Assembly: GCA_014905825.1 (NCBI GenBank)
Contig: JACGCN010000023.1
Span: 1-64,000 of the forward strand
From: Lyophyllum atratum
Taxonomy: Eukaryota; Basidiomycota; Agaricomycetes; Agaricales; Lyophyllaceae
Direction of reading: 5' to 3'
Length of the DNA: 64,000 nt
The notes beneath the pieces were generated by a model. The model did not search any database, was not told the origin of the DNA, and saw only the letters and a program-made list of their open reading frames with translations. The stretch's first letter is position 1. Every line of letters starts with the position of its first letter. The translations under genes and the position numbers were made by a program. This document shows positions 1 through 10,100 of this stretch, one piece after another.

Positions 1-150
1 CCTCTACCTACCTCCTGCCTCCCTACCCTCCTACCCTCCCTAACCTCCCCTACTACCCTCCCTACCCTCCCTACCCTCTACCCTCCCTGCCCTCCCTACC
101 AACCCTCCCTCCCTCCCTACCCTCCCCTACCCTCCCTACCCTACATGATT
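1..150. repeat. CT-rich simple repeat
   Basis: Imperfect tandem copies of a ccctaccctcc-like unit fill the left edge. The unit is not the canonical fungal telomere repeat. It may be subtelomeric or simply a low-complexity tract. No gene is visible. Confidence 0.8.
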
Positions 151-179
151 CTAGGTTAAATCACCTACCTTTCAAAAAA

Positions 180-625
180 AGTCCCCATAACCTGACGCTG
201 GATGAAGGCGGGAACCGGACGACGCTCGTCTGAGCGCTCTAACGCCCGGTACCCAACCAAGGGCGGGGTCAGTACCTGGGCGACGCTCGTCTGAGCGCTC
301 GATGCCACACAAGTGTGAACTCGCGGTGTACTGGCCCCTGGTGAGGGAAGGTACCGGGACGACTCTCGTCTGAGCGCTCTAATGCCCGGTATCCAACCCA
401 GGGCGGGGTCGCTACTTGGGCGACGCTCGTCTGAGCGCTCGATGCCCCCGCAAGCGTGAACTCGCGGTGTAGCGGCCCCTGGGCGAGGGAGGGTACCGGG
501 ACGACGCTCGTCTGAGCGCTCTAATGCCCGGTACCCAACCAAGGGCGGGGTCAGTACCTGGGCGACGCTCGTCTGAGCGCTCGATGCCCACGCAAGTGTG
601 AACTCGCGGTGTACTGGCCCCAAAA
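180..625. repeat. Tandem repeat with GAGCGCTC palindromes
   Basis: Blocks containing gacgctcgtctgagcgctc recur six times. They alternate with a segment containing the 'gcccggtacccaacc' motif and one containing 'gtgaactcgcggtgta', giving about 2.5 copies of a composite unit of roughly 180 bp. The open frames on the minus strand merely read through the repeat and should not be taken as protein genes. Confidence 0.8.
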
Positions 626-739
626 CCCAGTTCAGGCAACTGGTAGCTACCCATCACTGGTAGCTACCCATCAACACGGCGGGGCGCGGGGGGGTCTGGT
701 TGCGGAGGGAAAACGCATCAATGGCGAATCCCGCCTCCC

Positions 740-1725
740 TCCCAACGCAGTCATGATAACTGCATCAGGCGCGCGCTGCCCCAGACCAGATGCAGCAACT
801 GGTCTGTACCCGGAACGGGTACACCTCACGTTGATAACGTGAGGCTGGGCCCACCGGTGCACAAAGCAGGCTAAGCCTGCTATACGTCGCCGTGCAGTAC
901 GGCGACGCGTGCCCCGGTGGTGCGTTGTCCGCGTAGACGGTGGCGGGGTTCTGGTGGTGGTGGTGGCAAGACGCAAAACGTCACTTACCTCGATATCACT
1001 TACCTCGTTCACCGCGTAGACGGCGGGGGTTGGCCTGGTCATGGAGGGAAGCACCTACCTGATGATGATGAACCCCGCCCCCCTTCCCGATGCAGTCGTG
1101 ACAACCACATCGGGCGCGCGCTGCCCCAGACCAGATGCAGTAACTGGTCTGTACCCGGAACGGGTACACCTCACGTTGATAACGCGAGGCTGGGCCCACC
1201 GGTGCACAAAGCAGGCTAAGCCTGCTATACGTCGCCGTGCAGTACGGCGACGCGTGCCCCGGTGGTGCGTTGTCCGCGTAGACGGTGGCGGGGTTCTGGT
1301 GGTGGTGGTGGCAAGACGCAAAACGTCACTTACCTCGATATCACTTACCTCGTTCACCGCGTAGACGGCGGGGGTGCCCTGGTGGTGGTGGTAAGACGCA
1401 AAACGTCACTTACCTCGCTGACCGCGTAGACGGCGGGGGTGGGCCCTCCGGTTATGGAACGAAGAGGCATCACTTACCTCGTAATGTGGACCCCCCACCC
1501 CCCTCCCGATGCAGTCATGATAGCTGCATCAGGCGCGCGCTGCCCCAGACCAGATGCAGCAAGTGGTCTGTACCCGAAACGGGTACACCTCACGTTGATA
1601 ACGTGAGGCTGGGCCCACCGGTGCACAAAGCAGGCTAAGCCTGCTATACGTCGCCGTGCAGTACGGCGACGCGTGCCCCGGTGGTGCGTTGTCCGCGTAG
1701 ACGGCGGGAGGAGCGCTGGTGGTGG
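740..1725. repeat. Three copies of a hairpin-chain repeat
   Basis: Three direct copies begin near 745, 1090 and 1510. In copy 1 six inverted repeats follow one another between 747 and 907: GCAGT/ACTGC, AGACCAG/CTGGTCT (83-nt and later positions 783-805), GTACCCG/CGGGTAC (806-822), CCTCACGTT/AACGTGAGG (824-844), AGCAGGCT/AGCCTGCT (865-881) and CGTCGCCGT/ACGGCGACG (885-907). Loops are 1-9 nt. Each copy is followed by a spacer with ggtggtggtgg and cttacctcg motifs. The overlapping open frames on both strands are not supported as genes. Confidence 0.85.
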
Positions 1726-2339
1726 TGGGAAGAGGCAAGAAGCGAAGTTGAGTTTGAAAACGAACTTCAACTTGGTACAAACAAACAACACGTGACCAGC
1801 ACGTGACGCGCGCGACCCATAATTTCCACGACGAACGTTTCCATTTCTAGAACGCGCTCAATTCCCGTCGTCATCCGCACGCTGCCCCAACAAAGGTCGA
1901 ACGGTACATTTCTACGGTACGTATCATGTTAACGACGCGCGTGACGCGTAATTTCAACGGACGAACGTTTCCATTTTTATAATGCACTCAATTCGCGTCC
2001 TGTGCGCGTCGTCGTCCGCACGCTGCCCCAACCAACCTCGAATAGTACGTAGTACCTTTCTACGTAGGTATTGTGTCAACAGCACGCTGTGCTTAATAAT
2101 CCAAGGCCAAACTCACGCCATCCGCTGATGGTGACTAGCGTTCTGGCAGAAAAGGTCGCGCACTCGCTACTCGACGAGATGGCATGGGGTTCTAGGTTGG
2201 CGAGGCGTTGGCAAGAGAAGGTGGAGCTGAAGGCGGGAAGGAGCTCGCGGGCCAATCGAACACCACGGACGACAGTAGGGGGGAGGGCGATGTCGAACTG
2301 TAGATCAATTACGGCTTAGGGATTCTACAAATTGCTACA
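1726..2339. other. Non-genic stretch with a ~130-bp direct repeat
   Basis: Two diverged direct copies of about 120-130 bp lie at about 1805-1925 and 1935-2062. They share 'gacgaacgtttccattt' and 'cgcacgctgccccaac'. I see no convincing gene between here and the stop of the minus-strand gene at 2340. Confidence 0.6.
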
Positions 2340-4183
2340 CTATGACTCGGCGCCGTCGCTAACGTCCATGTCTGAGCTTTGAGGCGACTTTGAGTGGTGA
2401 CGCGACACTACATCCTTCTCCTGATCGTGACGCGACTCTGAGCGGTGACGCGACACTACTTCCTTCTCCTGATCCAAGTCCGCATCCTGCTCGTCGTGAT
2501 TGCTAAGGTTCATGGGTGAGCTGCGACGCGACTCTATATCCTTCTCCTGATCTAAGTCCGCATCCTGCTCGTCGTGATCCGAGTCTGCTCTCTTCGCATC
2601 AAACCATTTCATCATCGCCGCGTTACGGATACCCTCTGCGTCTTGCATGCCTTCACCATCTGGATCAAGAAGTGCGGAATCGATGAGGGTGTTGATGATC
2701 GTTCCATATTCGACCCCCAGAATATTCCCCAACGCCTCCCGTGCTTGATCGATGTCCAATCCGCCTTCGAGTTCCTCAAGTTGTTCCAGAACAGACGTCA
2801 CCTCATGCAAAATAGCTTCTTCATCACTTAGCTCGCCCGGTTCTTCTTCGTCAGGTTCTGCTGTGAGATTATGAGTACATGCAGATGATGAGAAAAGGTG
2901 CTGAGAACGGTGCGTACCTTGAAGCAAGGAATCCAGACATTCATCCAAGTCCACTTCGCCGTCTATGCAGCGCTCGATGGCAGACTTGTATGGCTCCCAC
3001 ATGTCAAATTCGAGGCTTAGAGAGCTTACTTCCTGTGACCAGTCGACGGGCTCCATTTCTTCGTTCCAGACACGCTCTATAAGCCATGTGAGGTATTTCC
3101 GGCGATCGTGGGCTGGGTCCACTCCTGTTCAATAAAATTCAACGTGCGTAGTGGCCTTGCGGAAACATCACGCACCTTTACCGCTTGCATAATCAACGTA
3201 GTTTCTGCTGTAAAAATTAGATTTCGGCGGAGCACACTCCCAGAGTCGGACGCCGTGCAGGTGCTCAAGGCCTTCTTCCGGTCTCAGAGGGAGAGGTTCA
3301 ATTTCGCCATGTGGACCATGCTTCAGGCAAAGCGCCACGAACTCGGCGCGGGGGTTAGGAAAGGGAACTTCGCCGCCGAGCCAATCGTCGTCCAGAGGTG
3401 GATTCAAGAGGAATGGATCCAGGGATCCGCGCTCTTTGCTGCATAAGTCCTTGGAATACTGTGAATGTAAAGTGCGAGGAACGTACCGAACATCTCGACG
3501 TTCTTTGGCGATGTGGGATCCAGCGTGAGGTAAAATGCGTCGTTAGGGTGCATGCCTTCTATGGGATCAAACATGAACGCCCGATAGTCGCGGATCCCAA
3601 ATTCATTGAAAAAGCGGAGGCTACTGTCCCTCGTCCCGTTGCCATAGCCACCGATGTCGATGCCCAGGAGTTCCTCGACGATGCGACACTGGAAGGAGCG
3701 GTACCATACGGCTCGGAGGGCTGCGTGTCTACGGGCGAGGAGGACCCAATCGTCGAGTTTGGTCTTCTTCCTTCGCTTAGCCTTGATTTTCTCCGTCTCC
3801 TCTTCCCAGATCTCCCACATCGTCTCATGCCAGAACCCCCCCCACAAGAGGTGCCTCCACTGAGGGTAGTACCGGGGTGGTATGAGGAGGTACCCGACCA
3901 CGGAGCCATCAGCCCGTCGATATGCTTCGACCCTAACCCAGTCCACATTGCCGATCTTTATCTCCTCACCTGCACGAAACCTCAGGCCATATTCCTTACT
4001 CTGGTTCTCCCACTCCTTCCACGTCGGGTGCGTCAACGGTGGCTCGAACCGGAAGGCCGTGAGTGGCTTTGCCAACAGTTCCAGGGTCTCCGCCTTTTTG
4101 CCTCGGGTGCGACGCGACTTGGTCTCCGCCTTTTTTCCTCGGGTGCTACGCGACTTGGTCTTCCCTCCACGCTTCGGTTTCAT
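2340..4183 (-). CDS. Unrecognised protein, four exons, acidic repetitive C-terminus
   Basis: I do not recognise this family. A plausible model is 4183-3483, 3438-3176, 3124-2918, 2860-2340, giving about 563 residues. The last two introns have good GT-AG ends and keep frame. The first boundary is less certain because the stronger GTACGT donor does not keep frame. The start at 4183 opens with a basic segment carrying two copies of RGKKAETKSR-like sequence, suggestive of nuclear localisation. A Trp-rich region follows (DWVRVEAYR, WRHLLWGGFWHE). The C-terminus repeats HDEQDADLDQEKD and SRH(R/H)S elements and is likely disordered. The stop at 2340 abuts the upstream repeat region. The next gene starts on the opposite strand about 690 bp away. 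Confidence 0.6.
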
Positions 4184-4870
4184 ATTGGATGTTTGTCTGG
4201 TTGACCCTGGCGCGGAGAGCCTGTAGTGTAGTGGCGAAGAGGAAGAGGTCTGGGATAGGATAACCCTAAACCCTACGGAAACGTGTTCAAACACGTGGCA
4301 TTACGCATCGGGCTTGTGCACAAAAATAGAACGCGATCCATATCGTTCAAGTTCAGGTCCCCGTCTTCCTCCACCTCGTCGCCGCCACACTGCCCCTACC
4401 TACCTCGAATAGGAGAGATTGAATCTTTCTGCAGTACGTACGTCACCCCACTTTTCAAGCGCCACATATGAAACGCCGTAGACACCGTTATCTGATCTGA
4501 TCGATCAATCGCGTCACCTCGTGTCAAGAACACGCTGCCTGGGCCTGTTCACAACTTGCCTCTCACCATCGAGCACCAAACCCAGGCCGTAACCCTAGTA
4601 AATCGAGAAATGAGTGACTGTGAGTTAACTTCATGCTCTGGCCGCTGCCTCATCACAACTAATCTGAATCTGAACGATCAGGGACAATCAAATCATCAAT
4701 GGGGAGAAGCTGTGCGTTCACTGAACATCTTCATACACTTAATTGTGATCGTACGTCTGATTACAGCGGCGGACAAGCCGAGGAGAAACCGCTCTACACT
4801 GGCCACTCCGTCGTCGAGGGGTCAAACCCTGATCACCGCCGCTGACGCCGATGCTGCACCCGACGATGCT

Positions 4871-6307
4871 ATGGGACCTGTTACTGTCAAGTACCAGGAT
4901 GCAATCCAACGACTGGGCAAGTGGTGCTACTTCTGTACCGACCCTATTTCGGAACCCTGGTACCGTGCTTGCTCCAATTGTGGCGCGCTGATCTGTCTTG
5001 CTAAGGACGAGGGCGGCGCTGGATGCATAGCGCCGAACAGCGTGAAGTCTGACGTCCCCTTCAGGTGCCATGTCTGCGTCGGGAAAGGGTTGCTGCCAGC
5101 CCGAGTTCCATATACTCTCGCTGGGCAGGGCGTACTACACGGCGCCAAGCTTACCTGGCCGCTGGTTTACGTGCCCATCACGCTGAAGGGCCTGGATTCG
5201 CCCGCCGTCGAGATTACGACGACCACAATCAAGGCAGAGTACAGGGCGACTCCGGAGACGGTACGTTTCCTTCTTTCTCGCGGTTCTGTATCATTCCGAG
5301 CAACCCATCTAGCTCTTCCACTGGCCCATTGAAATGAGTGGCGTCGTAGCGCGTGGTGGTGACCCCAAATCCGAAGAAGCCGTCGAGTTCATCCGCGCAT
5401 CGTCCAGCCAGAAGCTACCCCCGAATCTCATCATCGTCGTCGACACACATTCGCATTCCTATAGCGGTCGGCTCCAAGTGACCAAGACGACAGGTCTCCA
5501 TAGCACCGTCGCGGAGCTTTTGACAGCAAAGGTTGGCACAGGCGTGTTCGATGAGATGCGGAAGGCATCTGATAAGGCGAGAAGATGGAATGCTATCGAG
5601 ATCGTTGAGCTGGACGGAGGACGGCTGAGAGCCGATGTGACACCGCTGACGCGGGGGGGGTTGGCGTGTCCTCATCCTCCTAGCCTGTGGGGCAGCCGTC
5701 ACTGTCCACTCGAGCTGGATCAAGGCGAGGGACCTGGTGGAACAGTAAGCTCCGGTCCATTCGCTGCTTGTAATATGTTTCTGACGATGATTATAGGGGA
5801 AGCCTGGATCTCCTCGTCGGATTTTCCGGGTTCGAAACGATGCCGCTGCCTGTGTCTGGCTTCACCTCGGGGCTCGTGCAGACGATCTCGACTAGGAGCG
5901 TCAAGGAGTCCGACTTGTGGGGTGTCGTGAAGAGGGTCTTGACGCAAAACACGAAGTGCGTCGAGGGCAACAGCATGGTCGCAGCGTTCAAGAAGAGCGG
6001 CAACCTGGTTGTATGGGAGGCTGCTGAGGACAGTCCCCAGAGGCCCTTCGGGTTAACGCCCACTCGGTGCGGTAAAATTGATTGTTCTGCGCGTGGGCAA
6101 CGCACGCAAATGACAGGGGAGACCAAGCTCGACGGCGATGTTCCCAAGGCCCGCTTCAAGTGTTTGGCTTGCGCGTGGACGTCCAAATGGGTTAGGCCCC
6201 AAGACATCAAGGAGTACATCTTCTCAGTGGAAAAACGCTATGCACCGTCCCTCTACTACCACGCGTACCCCCTACATCCTAAACTTGACGCGGCCTTTTA
6301 TCTTTAG
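4871..6307 (+). CDS. Zinc-finger protein with possible caspase-like core; one frameshift
   Basis: Three exons are visible: 4871-5260, 5313-5744 and 5797-6307. The N-terminus has a Cys-rich finger (WCYFC, RACSNCGALIC, FRCHVC). The middle contains VVDTHSHSYSG and, after a break, LILLACGAAVTVHSS, then GSLDLLVGFSGFETMP. The C-terminus has another Cys cluster (CSARG, CLACAW). The His-containing strand followed by an ACG strand recalls caspase/CHAT folds, but this is only a resemblance. Exon 2 contains eight G at 5653-5660. Seven G would restore one continuous frame and also the correct intron phase, so a one-base insertion or an assembly error is likely. The open frame extends upstream of the chosen ATG, so the start is tentative. 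The biochemical role is unknown. Confidence 0.6.
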
Positions 6308-6547
6308 TTCTCGTTAGGACGCTGCTTACCTTTTTTGGACCTTGTCGCTGTTCCTTCTTCCCCCCCCCCCGCTGCCGTGCCGTCATTTCACTTTGTACAT
6401 ATATGATTGGCTGTCAAATACATCGTGTTCATCTCCTCCGTCTGGGTAGCCCGCCTCCTAGCACCTCAACGAAAGAACCAGTCTCCTGTTTTGAGTATTT
6501 ATTGATTGACCATATCTTCATCTGTTCCGTCCCAACACACAACAAAA

Positions 6548-6984
6548 TCAATCGTCAACGTCGGTGCCTAGACCCTCCGACGTTGTAGACTCTGCCCTAA
6601 CCCTTTTGCTTCGTGGGGGAGCGCGTCTGTTTTTTGACTTGTTGGACCGTGCCTTGCTCATCACCGATCGCTCTTGATTCACTGCCCGTCGCGCCGTCCT
6701 GCCATCGTAACCGCGCAATTCTAGCATCCCGATCCTCATCGCCTTCGCTCCCGTTAATGCAGGTGCACTGCGCGTCGACCTTTTCAACGCCGATCCATCT
6801 CCAATCGAGAGCAACCGGTAGTACCTCGGGTTAGTATCCATTTGCCTTGAGACACAATCCAAGGCGCTTCGGAGGACGAGCTTGGGAGACATTGGCAGTA
6901 TGAGAGGAGCGTACCGAGATAGCCGTCCAGCTCTTGAATCTCGTCGTCCTCGTAATCCACCGTAGATCAGCTTAGGCATCAACG
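6548..6984 (-). pseudogene. Duplicated 3' end of the neighbouring Ulp1-type gene
   Basis: This segment repeats the last two exons of the gene at 7168-12668. It contains the DDEIQELDG motif, the same intron donor (GTACGC), then MDTNPRYYRLLSIGDGSA and the basic tail (RTARRAVNQ, SKNRRAPPR). The shared sequence extends past the stop into 'cacacaacaaaatcaatcgtc'. No upstream exons are present, so it is a partial tandem duplicate rather than a gene. Its tail has diverged (GLGTDVDD against GGGTDGDD). Confidence 0.8.
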
Positions 6985-6997
6985 AAATATACCACAA

Positions 6998-7090
6998 AAG
7001 ACAAGATAAATATCCCCACCCTAAACAGAGCTAACCAACCCTAACTCTAACTCTAACCAACCTAACCTCTAACCAACCCTAACATGGTAC
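6998..7090. repeat. Telomere-like interstitial repeat
   Basis: Imperfect runs of aaccctaac/ctaaccaaccctaact occupy about 7015-7085. They lie exactly between the duplicated 3' end and the intact Ulp1-type gene, so they may mark a repaired junction. Single 'accctaa' motifs also occur elsewhere in the window. Confidence 0.6.
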
Positions 7091-7167
7091 GCCCCCCGGC
7101 TGGTGGGGTGCCCTAGAAATTGATGGCGGAACTGATGGGTATTATTCCGTCCCGACACACAACAAAA

Positions 7168-10100
7168 TCAATCGTCACCGTCGGTTCCTCCACCATCCGA
7201 CTCGGTAGCTTGTGCCTGCTGCTTTTTTCTGCGTGGCGGAGCTCGTGTGTTTTTCGATTTCTTGGACCGTGCCTTGCTTATGGCCTTCTTCACCCATCGC
7301 ACTTGATTCACTGCCCGTCGCGCCGTCCTGCCATCGTAACCACGCATTTCCAGCATCCCGATCCTCATCGCCTTCGCTCCCGTTAATGCGGGTGCACTGC
7401 GCGTCGACCTTTTCAACGCCGATCCATCTCCAATCGAGAGCAACCGGTAGTACCTCGGGTTAGTATCCATTTGGATTTGTCCTTGAGATACAATCCAAGG
7501 CGCTTTGGAGGACGACCTCGGGAGACATTGACAGTATGAGAGGAGCGTACCAAGGTGGCCGTCCAGCTCTTGAATCTCGTCGTCCTCGAGGTCCTCGCAC
7601 ATCGTCACGTACGTGGACCCAAAACCTACCCCTTCCTCAGCGATGTTACTCCAAAACCCTATCTGGCTGCCGTAGTTCCTTCGGAAATACCGGGATCCGC
7701 GTTTCAAGAACGACTTGTGTTTTTTCCCGGGTATGTTGCCCTCCAATCCCGCATTGCACGCCAAAAACTTCACGTCTTTCACCCGTTCCGCCACCGCGTC
7801 AACACTCCAAGTTTCCAAGGCTTCTTTGACATTCTCCGGAAAAGCTTTTTCACTGCTGCTTTGCCAGTGAGGATTGAGACCTAGCCATAGTTGCCTTGTA
7901 AAATCCACAAAGATATCACCGGCAGCCCTCTGCTGTGGTGACGCGTCGTCGTCCCTTCCATCCACGCCCATGTAGGGCTCCAATTCGGGAGGCCAACTCC
8001 AATCGCGCATGAGCTCCCACGGCTTCGATTCCAGGGATCGTTGAACTTGCCGCCAGCTCGGCCTGCTACCTAGCGGGTAGCTGTCTTCGTCAGCGTCCAG
8101 GGGGCGCCTCCGGTTTTGCCTGCGCTTAGGTGCAATGCCCAGTATACGCTTCACCTGCAAATCATCGCATTGAAGGATTCCGGGTATGATGTGGTCTTTG
8201 CTGAGATTCAGTTCGTGGAGGAAGAACATGCCGTGGCGATCCGTCGATGCCTTGAAGTTTAGGAGAGCCAGGCTTTCACGGACGTACGAGTTCACCATAG
8301 TCGGTGTGGATAACACTGACTGCATTAGGTAGCTCATGAGCCCTGATATGATCCCATAGTTCGGAAGGTGGAAGCCGTGGATCATCTCTTGTAGGTAGGT
8401 CAGCTGCCTGAGCCTCCTCCGTAGGAATTCAAACCAAACAGAGGATCGTATCCAGATTATGGGCTCCGACGATAGGAAGTCCCGCGTCTGTGGATCGTAA
8501 GCTCGGCAATCGACCGGAAAACTGTTCCGCATACCATCTCTTCAACATAAGTGTCCAACTCCTTCAAAGCTACCCCAGATATCCTAAACTCGTCCCGTAC
8601 ACCATAATTGAGCTTCTTGGGTCGTCCATCGTATAGGTCGCATACCGACTTGCTGTCTGATAGGAACGACTTCTCCAGGTTGTACACATCCTTCTCCAAG
8701 AACAGATTCCGGCTATTGTCCGTTGAACGCACGACCTCGTATGCCAGATTGTAAGAAGAACGAAACATAACGTGGCTCCTTTGTGCTCGTTCGCGGGTGG
8801 TCTCGGCCTGCATAGCTCCATAGTGTGACAGCGTATTGATGCGATGCATGTTGCCCATGTGATACCCAGCAGCGCCATAAGATGCCTCTAGGCAGTCCAG
8901 CCGCCAAAGCCCAACCAAGGGCTCGGGGTGTCGTGCATTGATCGTGAAGCCAACATCGCATATGAGCTCTCCGTGGTCCCGATCCTCCATGTATTCCCAG
9001 TCCAGGCAAGAGAATTGGTGGCGGAAATCTTTGACAGCCTGTCTTAGGCTTTGTTCCAATGGTTTCTCCTCACTCTCTGTGTTGCTGGTGTGCTTTTGCG
9101 AACCCTTGACCTCGAACACATAGAATGCAGATCCAAACATTTCAAGGTCTTCCTCGCCCTCGTCGTCGTGCCGACTGGTTATCTAGGATGTATAATGAGA
9201 TCGCTGCATTTAACTCGACGTAAGTTTCACCTCACCAAGTCTGATATGCTCTTGGTCAGCTGCCAGAAAGCGTCGGGTTGGAATGGAACAGTCGAGACTT
9301 TGTTTTGTGCCCCCTTTCTCTGCTTAAAGGTGACGTGGTCTCGGTCGAGGCCTACGTGAGCGTGTCGATATTGGTCTGTGGTGGACCTCATCGCAGGGAT
9401 TACCACCTGATCCCAGAATAAGTTCAGAAGGTGGGGAGGTAAATTGTTCGCCCATCGGTGGGTGTGTGGATGCTGATGCGGCATTCGAGGGAAGAACATC
9501 AAGATGTTGACGTTGCATCCCGCATCGCCCATCTTACCGAGAGCCAAGTGCGGGATTCTGCTGAGCCGGAATCGTCGCTCTACCCATTCCGTACGGCTCC
9601 CCATTTGACGCCGATCGTCTTCACTCGGGGGTCGAAGCACGTCCACGTACACATGATTGTGTTTCGCGATGGGCGCCCGGTTTCGTATGACGGGTGCAGT
9701 GAAGATGTTGGCCGCCTGAGCAACGCGAGGATGTTTTGAGATCCAGATCAGACTGTCGATGTCGCAGCTTCGTACATAGTCCTCTTCAGAGATAGGAACG
9801 GCGTCGCGGCAAAGGTCAACATATATATACTTGTTGTCGGACGTGGTCCCCGTCACGAACAACGAGTCGTCGCGCTCGGCGTCGGCTGCGTCTATCATTT
9901 CCTGGGCGCCCATGATAACCCGGTCAAAGACCTGTATGAGATCGCCGCGCCTTGTTTTCTGGATCGTGGATTCGAGTTCGTCCGAAGGTGAGGAGGGTTG
10001 CCTTAAACCGACGACCATCATATGCTCTTGGGTCAGGACAGGCTCCGCTAGATAGAACTGCTGCAGAAATTTGGGTTCCAACCGGTATCCGTAGTCCTTG

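Noticed and set aside
1..150. Chromosome end at the left edge
   Set aside because: The CT-rich unit is not a clean TTAGGG-type telomere array, so I cannot call a telomere.
165..1790. Several overlapping open frames of 60-150 residues on both strands
   Set aside because: They follow the tandem and hairpin repeats in every copy, have no domains, and read through both arms of inverted repeats.
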